Below, piece after piece: positions 24,404 to 33,519 of a stretch of 64,000 bases of DNA (the first letter of the stretch is position 1; each line of letters starts with the position of its first letter). Source of the stretch: Eggerthella lenta DSM 2243. GTDB taxonomy: Bacteria > Actinomycetota > Coriobacteriia > Coriobacteriales > Eggerthellaceae. The stretch spans positions 2,794,501 through 2,858,500 of the forward strand of contig NC_013204.1 in assembly GCF_000024265.1 (NCBI RefSeq), read 5' to 3'. The notes under the pieces are model-generated. The model saw only the letters and a list, made by a program, of their open reading frames with translations, was not told the DNA's origin and made no database searches. Both the position numbers and the translations under genes were made by a program.

Positions 24404-25198
24404 TCAGTCGCGTTTCTCGTGGTTGCGGCGCCAGCGGCCGCGGCGGCGACGCTCCTTCTGCGCCACGGTGGCATCGCCGCCGTGCAGGAACACACCGGAC
24501 ACGACGCGCCGCACCTTGCCCACGCCGCGCGCCACATGAGGGGTGAGGTCGGCCTCGTTGCTGGTCTTCCAGTCGAAGTACACGCTCCAATAGCGCAGGA
24601 ACACGACGACGAACACGCAGGCCACACCCGCAAGCGGCAACGGGCTTCCCGCATAGGCCAGAGCCACGAACGCGAACGATCCGCCGAGGCCTGCCACCGC
24701 GTAGAAGTTCGACTGCTGGAAAATGCCGGGCGTCTCCCCCACGCAGATGTCGCGCACCGCGCCGCCGCCCACCGCCGTGATGGCGCCGAGGATGACCGAC
24801 AACACGAAACCCTGCTCGAGCGAGAACGCCTTGCTGGCGCCGGCCAGCGCGAACAATCCCACCGACAGCGCGTCGGCGAAGAACACCGTGGCATCGAGAT
24901 GGCGGAACAGCCCGCGAAAGTAGAACACGAACGCGCAGATGGCGATGCAGAGGAGGATGAGATCGGGGTGCGAGGTGAAGTACACCCCGTGGGTCTGCAG
25001 CAGCATGTCGCGGATGATGCCGCCACCGTACCCGGTGACCAGGCCCAGCACCACCGTGCCGATGATGTCGAGCTTGCGGTCGCACGCGAACAGAGCGCCC
25101 GTCAACACGCCAACGACGACGGAGAAATAATCGATGCTCCACGGCACCGTGAGCACCTGCGAATCGGAGAACGCTTGCTGCAGAAATGTGGTGTCCAT
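24404..25198 (-). CDS. TRIC/UPF0126-family membrane channel protein
   Basis: A 264-residue protein with seven membrane helices and two internal repeats. The signature glycines are in GYGGGIIRDMLL and AVGGGAVRDICVGETPGIF. These mark the YadS/YicG (UPF0126) family, whose members form TRIC-like monovalent cation channels. The ATG at 25198 has GAAAGGGG upstream. The C-terminal 30 residues are strongly basic (KERRRRGRWRRNHEKR), longer than usual. It stands alone, divergent from the lipoprotein gene. Confidence 0.87.
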   Translation of the reverse strand: MDTTFLQQAFSDSQVLTVPWSIDYFSVVVGVLTGALFACDRKLDIIGTVVLGLVTGYGGGIIRDMLLQTHGVYFTSHPDLILLCIAICAFVFYFRGLFRHLDATVFFADALSVGLFALAGASKAFSLEQGFVLSVILGAITAVGGGAVRDICVGETPGIFQQSNFYAVAGLGGSFAFVALAYAGSPLPLAGVACVFVVVFLRYWSVYFDWKTSNEADLTPHVARGVGKVRRVVSGVFLHGGDATVAQKERRRRGRWRRNHEKRD

Positions 25199-25373
25199 AC
25201 GCCCCTTTCGGAATCTGCGCTTATGAAACCACACCTGCAGGTTTTGCGCTAGGGCGAATGTTCGACGCATGTCGCAACAGGATGCTCACACATGTTGACC
25301 GAACTGGTATGATACTACCCAAACGCTATCGGGTCGCGTTCGCGCGCCCGCGCACCGTATGGAGGGATCCACT

Positions 25374-26159
25374 TTGAACAAGAAGATCATTGCGACCGCC
25401 GCCTGCGCGGTTCTTGCGCTCGCGCTAACCGGATGCGGCTCGAAGGCCGAAGAACCGAACCTGCCGAACCCGAACGCCAGCGCGTCGAGCAGCGGCTACA
25501 CCGTTACCGACGCGTCCAAACTCAAGTCGCTTTCGGTTGGCGAATCGGCCGTGTGGCGCGACTACGAAGTGGCCGTGAAGTCGATCGATCGCGCAAACGA
25601 CCAGCTCAACGTACAGATCGAGTTCAAGGCGCATTCGAGCGCGCAAGAGCTTTCCACCGAATGCCTTCTGTCGTTCGGCATGCCTCCCGTCAGCTCGACG
25701 TTCGCAAACAACACCATCTCGGTGCCCGCGGGAGAGACGGCCTCCGGCACGCTCACGTTCGACGACCGCTACTCCTCGCAGCGTCTGTTCTGGAACGACG
25801 GCGCCACCGAAGCTACCTGGCTGCTCGATCAAACCCCGGTAACCGCAGAGCCGGAGCCGCAGCCCGAGGCCCCGGCAGAGCCCGCAACGCCCGAGCCCGC
25901 CGAGGATCCGCAGGCCAAGGCCGTCGCCGCCGTGGAAGCGGCGCTGCCGGGGCTCATCGCCGACAACACGTACTACACGTACCAGAGCTTCGACCCCGCC
26001 ACGGCGAGCGTCACGCCGACGGAGGGCGGCTATCAGTACGCCAACGACGTTTCGATCCTCGACGGCGAAGGCAATGCGACCGTGACGAACGTGCTGCTCG
26101 TTTGCGATGCCGACGGCAACGTGACGTCGATGACCATCGACGGAGCGCTGCTTTTCTAA
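25374..26159 (+). CDS. Predicted lipoprotein of unknown function
   Basis: A 261-residue protein with a lipoprotein signal: basic start, hydrophobic core and a lipobox ALTGCGS. The TTG at 25374 was chosen over the in-frame ATG at 25359 because GGAGGG (25361-25366) stands 8 bases before it. A beta-rich domain resembling DUF4352-like extracellular domains (VGESAVWRDYEVAVKSI...) is followed by a Pro/Glu/Ala linker (EPEPQPEAPAEPATPEPAED) and a second domain of about 90 residues. It is likely anchored on the outer face of the membrane. Confidence 0.78.
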   Translation: MNKKIIATAACAVLALALTGCGSKAEEPNLPNPNASASSSGYTVTDASKLKSLSVGESAVWRDYEVAVKSIDRANDQLNVQIEFKAHSSAQELSTECLLSFGMPPVSSTFANNTISVPAGETASGTLTFDDRYSSQRLFWNDGATEATWLLDQTPVTAEPEPQPEAPAEPATPEPAEDPQAKAVAAVEAALPGLIADNTYYTYQSFDPATASVTPTEGGYQYANDVSILDGEGNATVTNVLLVCDADGNVTSMTIDGALLF

Positions 26160-26198
26160 GACGCTTCGCCCGTCATCCTGAGCGCAGGCGGCGGACGG

Positions 26199-26729
26199 CT
26201 ACAGCGCCACGTCTTTCTTCGGCATACTGAGGGCATCTACATCGATGCCCTCGATTCCCAACAGGGCGATCTTCTTGTCCAGGCCGCCGGCGTAGCCGGT
26301 GAGACTACCGGTCGACCCCACCACGCGATGGCACGGCAGGATGATGGAAATGGGGTTGCGGCCGACGGCGCTGCCCACGGCGCGCGCCGACGTACGAGTT
26401 CCCGTCTGCTCTTCGATGCGACGCGCGATCCAGCCGTACGTGGTCAGCTGGCCGTACGGGATCTCGGCGAGCAGCGCCCACACACGCTGCTGGAACGCGG
26501 TGCCGCGCGGGTTCACGGGCGGAAGCGCGCCGGGGTCGTCGCCTGCGAAGTAGCGTTCGAGCCATGCGCGCGCCTCGACGAGTACCGGCAGATCGGGATG
26601 ATCCTCGGCAGCTTCGAGCGTCGCTTCGAAGTGCTTCTGCCCCTCAAGCCACAACCCGACGATCGCCTCACCGTCGCTGGCGACGGTGACCGAACCCACG
26701 GGCGAATCGATCGTTGCAAGGTAATCCAT
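26199..26729 (-). CDS. ogt: Methylated-DNA-protein cysteine methyltransferase
   Basis: A 176-residue suicidal DNA repair protein. The active-site motif is PCHRV with C133, preceded by the helix-turn-helix region GTAFQQRVWALLAEIPYGQLTTYGWIARRI. It transfers alkyl groups from O6-alkylguanine to its cysteine. It begins 9 bases after the TorD gene of operon 2, so it probably shares that transcript, an unusual partner for a respiratory operon. Confidence 0.94.
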   Translation of the reverse strand: MDYLATIDSPVGSVTVASDGEAIVGLWLEGQKHFEATLEAAEDHPDLPVLVEARAWLERYFAGDDPGALPPVNPRGTAFQQRVWALLAEIPYGQLTTYGWIARRIEEQTGTRTSARAVGSAVGRNPISIILPCHRVVGSTGSLTGYAGGLDKKIALLGIEGIDVDALSMPKKDVAL

Positions 26730-26738
26730 GCGAGCCTC

Positions 26739-27380
26739 CTACACGCGCAGCGCTTCGGCATGCCAGGCGAGCAGAGCTCGAGCCAACCCTGCAAGCGAGA
26801 CGAAATAGCCGTCGGGCGCCGCCTCGGCAATGCGCGCGCGGAACGCGTCGACCCAGCTGAGCGGATGCTTCTCGATGAAGTCCGCCACGGATTCGAGCGC
26901 GGGAGCATCGGCGGCGTCCGCGTCTGCGCGGGCGCACAGCGACGAGAGGTACAGCAGCTCGATGCCCAGGTGGTCTTCGTACTGGTTGTTGACGTTCCGC
27001 ACTTCAAGCCCCGCTTCACGCAGCAACTCGCGCATCTCGAACGTGGCCTGACCGAACCCCACCGTCACGTTCTCGCCGCGGTACATCGTCTCCCATGGAG
27101 CAGCCGCGGGCGACGGCGGGCCCACGAACAGCTTCGTATATTCGACGGCCGCGCGCTGAGACTCGTCTTCGCCTGCTTCCGCGCGCTGGACGGCTCCTTC
27201 GGCATAGCGCGCGCATGCCGCGACGGCCTCCGCCACGGCCTCGTCGTCGAACGAGGGAAACGCTTCCCAAAACGCCGGATCCAACCCCACCGTCGACGTC
27301 ATCGTCATCGGCTTGAGCAGCGAGTTGCCGATGAACGCATAGGCTTCAGACAGGGTCTTCCAGGGAATCTCCTTGGCCAT
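26739..27380 (-). CDS. TorD-family chaperone for molybdoenzyme 2
   Basis: A 213-residue helical cytosolic protein with YTKLFVGPPSPAAAPWETMYR, VNNQYEDHLGIELLYLSSLC and a terminal HPLSWVDAFRARIAEAA. These match the P-x-W-E and E-DH-x-E-L-L features of TorD/DmsD chaperones. It follows NrfD of operon 2 after 140 bases and precedes ogt. The client should be the catalytic subunit at 29385-31799. Confidence 0.87.
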   Translation of the reverse strand: MAKEIPWKTLSEAYAFIGNSLLKPMTMTSTVGLDPAFWEAFPSFDDEAVAEAVAACARYAEGAVQRAEAGEDESQRAAVEYTKLFVGPPSPAAAPWETMYRGENVTVGFGQATFEMRELLREAGLEVRNVNNQYEDHLGIELLYLSSLCARADADAADAPALESVADFIEKHPLSWVDAFRARIAEAAPDGYFVSLAGLARALLAWHAEALRV

Positions 27381-27520
27381 GGCGAAAAGCTCCTTTCAGC
27401 GCAGGACGCGCAACGTGAACCAAGATGATGCATAGCATACCGCACCCGAGCCGGGATCCCTGCGCCGCAGGAGGGAAAGCGCCGCCAAGGATCACCGGAC
27501 GGGAGACGCGGTTGGGACGG

Positions 27521-28741
27521 CTAAGCCGCCTCGCCCGCCGGGCGCTCGACGGCAGCGGCCTCGGCATCGCGCGGCGCCGCGCGTCCCGGCAGCAGCTTCT
27601 GCGCGAGAACGAGGAACGCGAGCGCGCCGAGGGACACCACGCCGATGACCACGACGATCTCCACCCAGGTGGGAGCGTACGTCCCCGTGAGCGCCCACAT
27701 GCTCGAGCCGCCCTGCTGGGCCGCCGCGGTGCCAAGCGAGACGCCCGGCGCGCCCGCCACGTTGAACCCGACGAAGGAGGTGAGCAGCAGCCACACGCGC
27801 TTGAAGAACACGCCGGTCACCACGCACACGCTGGCCACGGCCACCAAGCCCATCCGCGCGCGGTTCTTCGCGAACACGAGGATGCAGAACGGGATGAGGA
27901 TGCCCACGACGATCTCGAACCAGAAGAACGGGGCGGTTGCGCCCGTCGCCATGATGGCGAGCGTCTCGGCGCCGGCGGCGCCCGGGTACGCCATAGTCAG
28001 CGCCTCGCAGCCCACGAGGAACCCGTCGACAGCGACGCACACGGCCAGCAGGCCGGCCAGGTTCGACAGCAGCTTCTTGTCGGTGGCGAAACGGCCGGAC
28101 TTGTTGAGACCCATGAGCGAGAGCAGCAGCAGGGCCAGGCCGGAGTCCATGGCCGATACCACGAACAGCGGCGCCATGATTGCCGAGTACCAGCCTTCGC
28201 GCGCCATTTCCAGGCCGAAGATCCACGCCGTCACCGAGTGCACGAGGATGGCGACAGGCAGGGCGAAGCGCGACACGACGGCCACCTTGCCCTGCGCGCC
28301 CGGCTTTTTCGACTTCATGAAGTACAGGTACACGACGTTTATGACCAGGTACAACGTGATGACGCAGATATCCCAGAACAGAGGAGACATCGGGTTCGGC
28401 CCCGTGAGGATGCGCCACACGCGCCCGATGCCGCCAAGGTCGATGAGCACGAACATGCCGGCGCAGCAGATGCACACCGTGGACAGGACGACAGCGGGAA
28501 GCGCCACCTTCTTGTACTCGGCCACATGGAACACGCTGGCCGACGAAGCCACGATGAGGCCGCCGGCCGACAGGCCCACGAAGAACATGAAGCACGTGAT
28601 GTAGAGGCCCCACGACGTGGAGTTGCTCATGCCGGTGACGCCCAAGCCGTTGACCAGCTGGTAGATCCAGGCGGCGACGCCGGCCACGGTCAGCGCTGCG
28701 AGCACGCCCGCGGTCGCTTTGAACGTTGTCGAGGTTTTCAT
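27521..28741 (-). CDS. NrfD/PsrC-type quinol-interacting membrane subunit, operon 2
   Basis: A 406-residue protein with about ten membrane helices and NrfD segments: WGLYITCFMFFVGLSAGGLIVASS, ILVHSVTAWIFGLEMAREGWYSAIMAPLFV and a late VFFKRVWLLLTSFVGF. The ATG at 28741 is preceded by AGGAGG at 8 bases. It lies 16 bases after the 4Fe-4S gene and anchors the reductase to the menaquinone pool. The C-terminus is an Ala/Glu-rich tail. Confidence 0.9.
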   Translation of the reverse strand: MKTSTTFKATAGVLAALTVAGVAAWIYQLVNGLGVTGMSNSTSWGLYITCFMFFVGLSAGGLIVASSASVFHVAEYKKVALPAVVLSTVCICCAGMFVLIDLGGIGRVWRILTGPNPMSPLFWDICVITLYLVINVVYLYFMKSKKPGAQGKVAVVSRFALPVAILVHSVTAWIFGLEMAREGWYSAIMAPLFVVSAMDSGLALLLLSLMGLNKSGRFATDKKLLSNLAGLLAVCVAVDGFLVGCEALTMAYPGAAGAETLAIMATGATAPFFWFEIVVGILIPFCILVFAKNRARMGLVAVASVCVVTGVFFKRVWLLLTSFVGFNVAGAPGVSLGTAAAQQGGSSMWALTGTYAPTWVEIVVVIGVVSLGALAFLVLAQKLLPGRAAPRDAEAAAVERPAGEAA

Positions 28742-28757
28742 GGTTCGCACCTCCTCC

Positions 28758-29375
28758 TTAGTTGAAGTAACGGACTTGCGGGCGGGTGCCCTGCTCTTCG
28801 AGAAGGACGCCGGCCTTGCGCTCGCGGACGACGCGCGAGATCTCGCTGTCCGGATCGTCGAGGTCGCCGAACGTGCGAGCCTTGGAAAGGCAGCATCGCA
28901 CGCACATCGGCTCGTCGCCGCGGTCGGTGCGCTCCTTGCAGAGCGTGCACTTCTCCACTACGCCCTTGCCGCGCACGGGCACATCCTTGTCGCCGTAGTT
29001 GAAGTCAGGATCGCGCACCGGCTCGTTCCAGTTGAACACGCGTGCGTTGTACGGACAGGCCGCCATGCACATGCGGCATCCGATGCACTTCTCGTAGTCG
29101 ATCTCGACGCGTCCCTTGTCGTCCTTGTACGTGGCGCCCGTCGGGCACACGCGCAGGCACGCGGGATTCTCGCAATGCTGGCAAGCTATCGGCAGATGCG
29201 AACGCGAGATACTAGGATACGTTCCCTGCACGCCCACCTCAAACTCACAGTTTTCGTTGAGCACACGATTCCATGTCATGCCCATAGGTACGTTGTTCTG
29301 CATCTTGCACGCCATGGCGCATGTGTTGCAGCCCGTGCAACGGCTCAAATCGATGGCGATGGCCAACCGAGTCAT
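28758..29375 (-). CDS. Four-cluster 4Fe-4S electron-transfer subunit, operon 2
   Basis: A 205-residue DmsB/NrfC-like protein. The four clusters are CTGCNTCAMAC, CQHCENPACLRVCP, CIGCRMCMAACP and CTLCKE...CVRCC. The last cluster ends CVRCC rather than the usual CxxxCP. It starts 9 bases after the catalytic gene and relays electrons from NrfD. Confidence 0.93.
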   Translation of the reverse strand: MTRLAIAIDLSRCTGCNTCAMACKMQNNVPMGMTWNRVLNENCEFEVGVQGTYPSISRSHLPIACQHCENPACLRVCPTGATYKDDKGRVEIDYEKCIGCRMCMAACPYNARVFNWNEPVRDPDFNYGDKDVPVRGKGVVEKCTLCKERTDRGDEPMCVRCCLSKARTFGDLDDPDSEISRVVRERKAGVLLEEQGTRPQVRYFN

Positions 29376-29384
29376 CTAAATCAC

Positions 29385-31799
29385 CTACGCTTTCTTCACT
29401 TCGATAAGCGTGTCATTGAAAGGAGTGACCCTCCCTTTGGCGAGCGCTCTTCCGCGAGGATTTGCGGCATCGTTGGTCACATTCTGCAGGTTTCCAGAAA
29501 CCATATACTTATCCCAGATGCCTTCGATGATAACCGCCGTTCCCGGACGTACGGCTTCGGTGGCGACGCATGCGCATTGAAACGATCCTCGCTCGTTGAA
29601 CGCTTCAATCACGTCACCCGACTCCAATCCACGCGCCTCCATGTCGATGGGATTCATTTCCAACGTTGGCTCGTAGTATTGGCGCAACCACGAAGCATCC
29701 ATGAAGTTCTGATGGATGAAGTATTTCGATCGACGTTGCGTCATAACGAGAGGATACGCATCCCGCAGCGGATTGCCTTCGTATGCCTCATGCGGCGCTT
29801 CGTACTGGGGCAAGGCCTGTCCATATTCGACCAGGTCCTCGTAATACAAATCGATCCTCCCCGACGTTGTTTTGTAGGTCTGATTACTGTAACTGCGCGC
29901 GATTTCCGGTTGGTTCTTCAAGGCGACCACGCCGTTTCCTGCTACTACCTCGTCGAGCGTTATACCGGCGACGGCCTTGTCGGTCGCATTGTCCAATTGA
30001 AAACGCGCAAGCTCCTCCTGGCTCTTCGGAAGCGCATCCCCGTATCCCAATCGCTTCGCCATCTCTCGATCGATCCAAAAGTCCGTTTTGCTCTCAAACA
30101 GAGGATCGAGCACTTTTTGCTGCAAGAGCACATGTCCGCGTAAGGCTCGAAGAAAACCAATCTCCTCGTCGACCTCGAAATGGGAGCACACCGGAAGAAC
30201 GATATCCGCCCAATCCACCGATGGCGTATGCCATATATCTTGAACTACGACGAAATCAAGCCCCTTCGCCCATTCGTTTGTCCGGTTCTGATTACCCGCA
30301 ATCTGCTGGAACGCGCCGTTCTGCACCCACATGAATCGGATACCGCTTTCCTCGTCGCGATAGTCGACGCTCGCTTTAGGCGCCGAAGCGACTTTGCACT
30401 CGGATGGCAACGGCCAGGAAGCAAGCTTGCCCGCTCCAAAAATCTTCTGGTAAGCGTTTACGTACGCTCCCGCCCCCCAACCGGGGATGTCAGTTCCGAA
30501 CGAACCGACGAGCGTAGCCAGCAATACCGCCGCATGACCAGCGACATCCGCGTTGTAAAACTTCTCTCCACCGCCAAAGCCGAACGAGAGAATCGAAGGA
30601 CCGCAGTTTGCATACTTATCGGTGATTTCAACAAGCACGTCTTCGTCAATGCCCGTCATTTCAGCAGCCCAGGAAAGCGAGTATTGCTTTTGGGTTTCTT
30701 TCAACAGTTTGAACACCGTTGCATACGCTTCACCGTCAATGGTGGTTTCAAAATCAAGGGCAGGGCTTATCCCGTCGGCATCGTAGGGACTCAAACCCGA
30801 AGCGTTCTCATCCCACACCAAAAAAGGATTCTCGGATCCCGCTTGCTTAATATCGTCGACAGGGTCTTTTCTCAGAAGGGAACCATCCGAACGCTTCACC
30901 ATAAAAGGCATGCTTGTATAGGCTTTCAGATACGGAGCGTTGTACCACCCTTTATCAAGGATCAGCGAAATCATCCCTAGGTAAAGCGCCGGATCTGTTC
31001 CTGCAATCATGGGGATCCATCGCGAACTCTTCTCCGCAGTCGTGCAAAAGTTTGGATCGATCGTGATGATCTCCGCCCCGGCTTCTTTCGCCTCAAAGAA
31101 ATACCGTGCAGTCACCATGCAGGTCTCGAGCATGTTGCATCCGACATTCAGGATGGTCTTGGCATTCTTCCAATCGCTCACCTCATTCGAAGAGGCTCCT
31201 TGCTGGCCAGCTTCGGCAAGCGCCGGTGAAAACCCGTTGCCCATGCCTATGTCAATTCCGCGATGCGGTTTTTCTTGGCCTTTGAGCAGCTTGGGGAGAA
31301 ACGTGGTCAACGAGTCAACGGCCGTCTGAATGGCTATAGCTTGTGCGCCGTATTTCTCTTGGGTTTCTTTCACTTTCTCAGCGATAGCGTCCAAAGCTTC
31401 ATCCCAGGTGATCTCGACGAATTCTCCCGATCCGCGCTCGCCAACGCGCTTGAGAGGAACCTGAAGTCGCTCTTCGCTGTATGTATGCTGAATCTCAGAG
31501 ATGCCTTTCAGACAAATTGTCTCATTACGTTTGTCAGGCCAATCATTCGGCTCGATCAAGACCAGACGCCCATCACGAACCGTGCATTTGAGATGGCAGT
31601 TACATTGACAGTGACGATAATGGAACGTATATCCGACCCGCTCCCCCGCCTCGGCGTGGGCTTGGGCTGGTGCGAGCCAAGTGTCGGTTGCGATCATGTT
31701 GGCCGCGCCTGCGAGGCCGAGCGCCCCCGCAGCAGCGCCGGTCGCCTTTAGAAAGCTCCTGCGCGTGAGCCCGCTGTTCGGGCTGCTTGTTCCTGACAT
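29385..31799 (-). CDS. Molybdopterin oxidoreductase catalytic subunit 2 (Tat-exported)
   Basis: An 804-residue DMSO-reductase-family enzyme. The Tat signal (GLTRRSFLKATGAAAG) is nearly identical to that of the catalytic subunit of operon 1. The cluster motif is C64-x3-C68-x3-C72-x23-C96, with an additional C66. Later parts include WDEALDAIAEKV, LNVGCNMLETCM and the C-terminal YPLVMTQRRSKYFIHQNFMDASWLRQ. Outside the first 30 residues it differs strongly from the other enzyme, so a different substrate is likely. It is the first gene of operon 2. The substrate and molybdenum ligand are not determined. Confidence 0.92.
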   Translation of the reverse strand: MSGTSSPNSGLTRRSFLKATGAAAGALGLAGAANMIATDTWLAPAQAHAEAGERVGYTFHYRHCQCNCHLKCTVRDGRLVLIEPNDWPDKRNETICLKGISEIQHTYSEERLQVPLKRVGERGSGEFVEITWDEALDAIAEKVKETQEKYGAQAIAIQTAVDSLTTFLPKLLKGQEKPHRGIDIGMGNGFSPALAEAGQQGASSNEVSDWKNAKTILNVGCNMLETCMVTARYFFEAKEAGAEIITIDPNFCTTAEKSSRWIPMIAGTDPALYLGMISLILDKGWYNAPYLKAYTSMPFMVKRSDGSLLRKDPVDDIKQAGSENPFLVWDENASGLSPYDADGISPALDFETTIDGEAYATVFKLLKETQKQYSLSWAAEMTGIDEDVLVEITDKYANCGPSILSFGFGGGEKFYNADVAGHAAVLLATLVGSFGTDIPGWGAGAYVNAYQKIFGAGKLASWPLPSECKVASAPKASVDYRDEESGIRFMWVQNGAFQQIAGNQNRTNEWAKGLDFVVVQDIWHTPSVDWADIVLPVCSHFEVDEEIGFLRALRGHVLLQQKVLDPLFESKTDFWIDREMAKRLGYGDALPKSQEELARFQLDNATDKAVAGITLDEVVAGNGVVALKNQPEIARSYSNQTYKTTSGRIDLYYEDLVEYGQALPQYEAPHEAYEGNPLRDAYPLVMTQRRSKYFIHQNFMDASWLRQYYEPTLEMNPIDMEARGLESGDVIEAFNERGSFQCACVATEAVRPGTAVIIEGIWDKYMVSGNLQNVTNDAANPRGRALAKGRVTPFNDTLIEVKKA

Positions 31800-31823
31800 G
31801 TCTCCTCCTCAAAGATGTCGTCA

Positions 31824-31917
31824 GGATATCCCCGTTCCGTCGACTGTGGTCTTCATACCTCCAGCCGGCAAAACCTCATACGAGGATACCCCCGTTCCTC
31901 GTGAGAATTGGCCAAAT
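31824..31917 (-). promoter_or_regulatory. Conserved 5' leader of operon 2
   Basis: It contains AGAATTGGCCAAAT (31904-31917), identical to the leader of operon 1 and placed about 13 bases after the -10 box as there. GGATATCCCC (31824-31833) and GGATACCCCC (31884-31893) parallel the pair in operon 1. Confidence 0.5.
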
Positions 31918-31929
31918 TCCACTGCGCCC

Positions 31930-31978
31930 ACTATACGAAATTATCCTATGACAATCAATGATTGTCATAGGATAATTT
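31930..31978 (-). promoter_or_regulatory. Promoter and 41-bp perfect palindromic operator of operon 2
   Basis: On the minus strand TTGATT (31958-31953), 17 bases, TATAGT (31935-31930) make a good promoter. A perfect palindrome, 20 bases on each side of one central base (31938-31978), covers the -35 box and spacer. Its half contains TATGACA. GTCATAGGATAAT (31964-31976) is identical to 35067-35079 in the promoter of module C. A run of T follows on the plus strand, but no plus-strand gene ends here. Confidence 0.65.
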
Positions 31979-32517
31979 TTGCTTGTCATTATACTATTTT
32001 GTGAATACTTTTTCGTGATTCCGCAGGTCATCTTCTTACTTTGTCGGCTTGAAACCGAAAGGGCGGCGAAGAATGCGCCACGCATGCCGGGGAATCGTCG
32101 AGACAGAAGCCCCGAATACCCGTCCGATGGACATCGCCCGGAAAACCCCTCGCCCAAGCGCCGCCTCAGACATCGGCCACCCTTTCGTGCAGCGGACGGA
32201 AGCCAAAACGGCAAAAAAGCATCAAATTCGGAAGAAGTCGCGTAGGCCGAGCAAGCACAGCGCGCACGACATCGCATAAGAGCGCTCTGCGAACAGGCAA
32301 TATGCTGTATGAGCATGCCCGCCCCACCAGCCGCCCGCTGCGAAACTTCCGAATTCGATGCCCTTTTGCCACCAACGGCGCATCGAGCGTGCAGCGGGCG
32401 GGCGCGGGAAGCGCGATTCGCGGCGCGAGCAAGAGGCGAAACTCGAAGCGCAATCAGGATCGAGACCCCAAGCGGCCGACCAGAACGACCAAGCTCAACG
32501 CTCGTCGCCTTGGGCCA
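31979..32517. other. Gene-free gap between module C and operon 2
   Basis: About 540 bases without a convincing gene. Open frames here lack ribosome sites, change composition along their length and match nothing known. It may hold the end of the module C transcript; no clear terminator is seen. Confidence 0.5.
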
Positions 32518-33519
32518 TCACAAGCCCGACCCCTTCCCCAGCACATCCTTCGCCACGTCGCCCAGCACGTCGCCGAAGCCTTCGCTGAAGCTGCTGGGCA
32601 CCACCACCGTGCCACCCGTTTCGCGCACGCTCTCGTACAAGAGGTGCATCGCACGCAGGCGCAGCGCGACGTCGTTCTTCGCATAGGTGTCGCCCATGTC
32701 GTCCATCATCTCGCAGATGTCCTGCTCGGCTTCCATGAGGATGATGCGGGCCTTCTTGCGCTGCTCGGCCTGGGCCTCCAGCGACATGACGTCCTGCAAT
32801 TCCTTCGGCAGCAGGATGTCGCGTATCTCCACCGACAGCACGGTTATACCCCACGGCGCCACCTTCTCCTCCAGCACGCGCTTGAGCTCGCGATCCAGCT
32901 GCTCGCGGCGGATGGCCACCTCGGCCACGCTCGCGCGCCCGATGGCATCGCGCAGCGCCGTCTGGGCCGCCAGCTCCACGGCACGCGTGAAGTCGCCCAC
33001 CTCGATGCACGCCGCTTTCGCATCCCACACGTGCCAGAACAGCACGGCGTTCACGTCGAGCGGCACGAGGTCGGCGGTGAGGGTTTCCTCGGCGCCGAAG
33101 GTGGTGGCGCGCACGCGGGTGTCCACGCGCATGGTGTTCTGCTCGATGACGGGGAACGTCCAGAACAGACCCGGGCCCGACACGCGGTTGAACGTGCCGA
33201 AGCGCAGTACGACCACCTTCTCCCATTGCTGCGCGATGTGCACGGCCGCCGTGGCCAGAAGCGCGCAGACGAGCGCCGTCGAGATGGCTGCGACGCCGAT
33301 GCCGGCGATTGCCCACCAGGCGCCCAGCGCAAGGCCGAACGCCAGCAGGAACACCACCGCCGAGAACAGCAGCACGCCCGTGCTCGACGCGCGCTCGCCT
33401 ACGATCTCCGTGCTCGCATCGGGGACAACGTGCAGTCCGCGGCGCGACGATGCGGCAGACGGCACGCCGCCCTGCCCGCCTGGCATATCCCCTTCGTTTC
33501 GCCTGGTCTTCACCCGCAT
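32518..33519 (-). CDS. Slipin (SPFH/band 7 membrane scaffold), module C
   Basis: A 333-residue protein: cytosolic N-terminus, two hydrophobic segments (about 45-95), and a band-7 domain from WEKVVVLRFGTFNRVSGPGLFWTFPVIEQN. A helix with MSLEAQAEQRKKARI and a short tail follow. The ATG at 33519 overlaps the GntR stop (TGATG) and is preceded by GGGAG. It is paralogous to 10984-11955. It is the last gene of module C and lies directly upstream of molybdoenzyme operon 2. Confidence 0.9.
   Translation of the reverse strand: MRVKTRRNEGDMPGGQGGVPSAASSRRGLHVVPDASTEIVGERASSTGVLLFSAVVFLLAFGLALGAWWAIAGIGVAAISTALVCALLATAAVHIAQQWEKVVVLRFGTFNRVSGPGLFWTFPVIEQNTMRVDTRVRATTFGAEETLTADLVPLDVNAVLFWHVWDAKAACIEVGDFTRAVELAAQTALRDAIGRASVAEVAIRREQLDRELKRVLEEKVAPWGITVLSVEIRDILLPKELQDVMSLEAQAEQRKKARIILMEAEQDICEMMDDMGDTYAKNDVALRLRAMHLLYESVRETGGTVVVPSSFSEGFGDVLGDVAKDVLGKGSGL

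Noticed and set aside
31938-31978. 41-bp palindrome read as a transcription terminator
   Set aside because: T-run exists on the plus strand but no plus-strand gene ends here, and half of it is repeated in the module C promoter. The operator reading fits better, though termination of module C read-through is not excluded.
31876-32316. 146-codon minus-strand frame upstream of operon 2
   Set aside because: It crosses the operon 2 promoter and operator and changes composition along its length.
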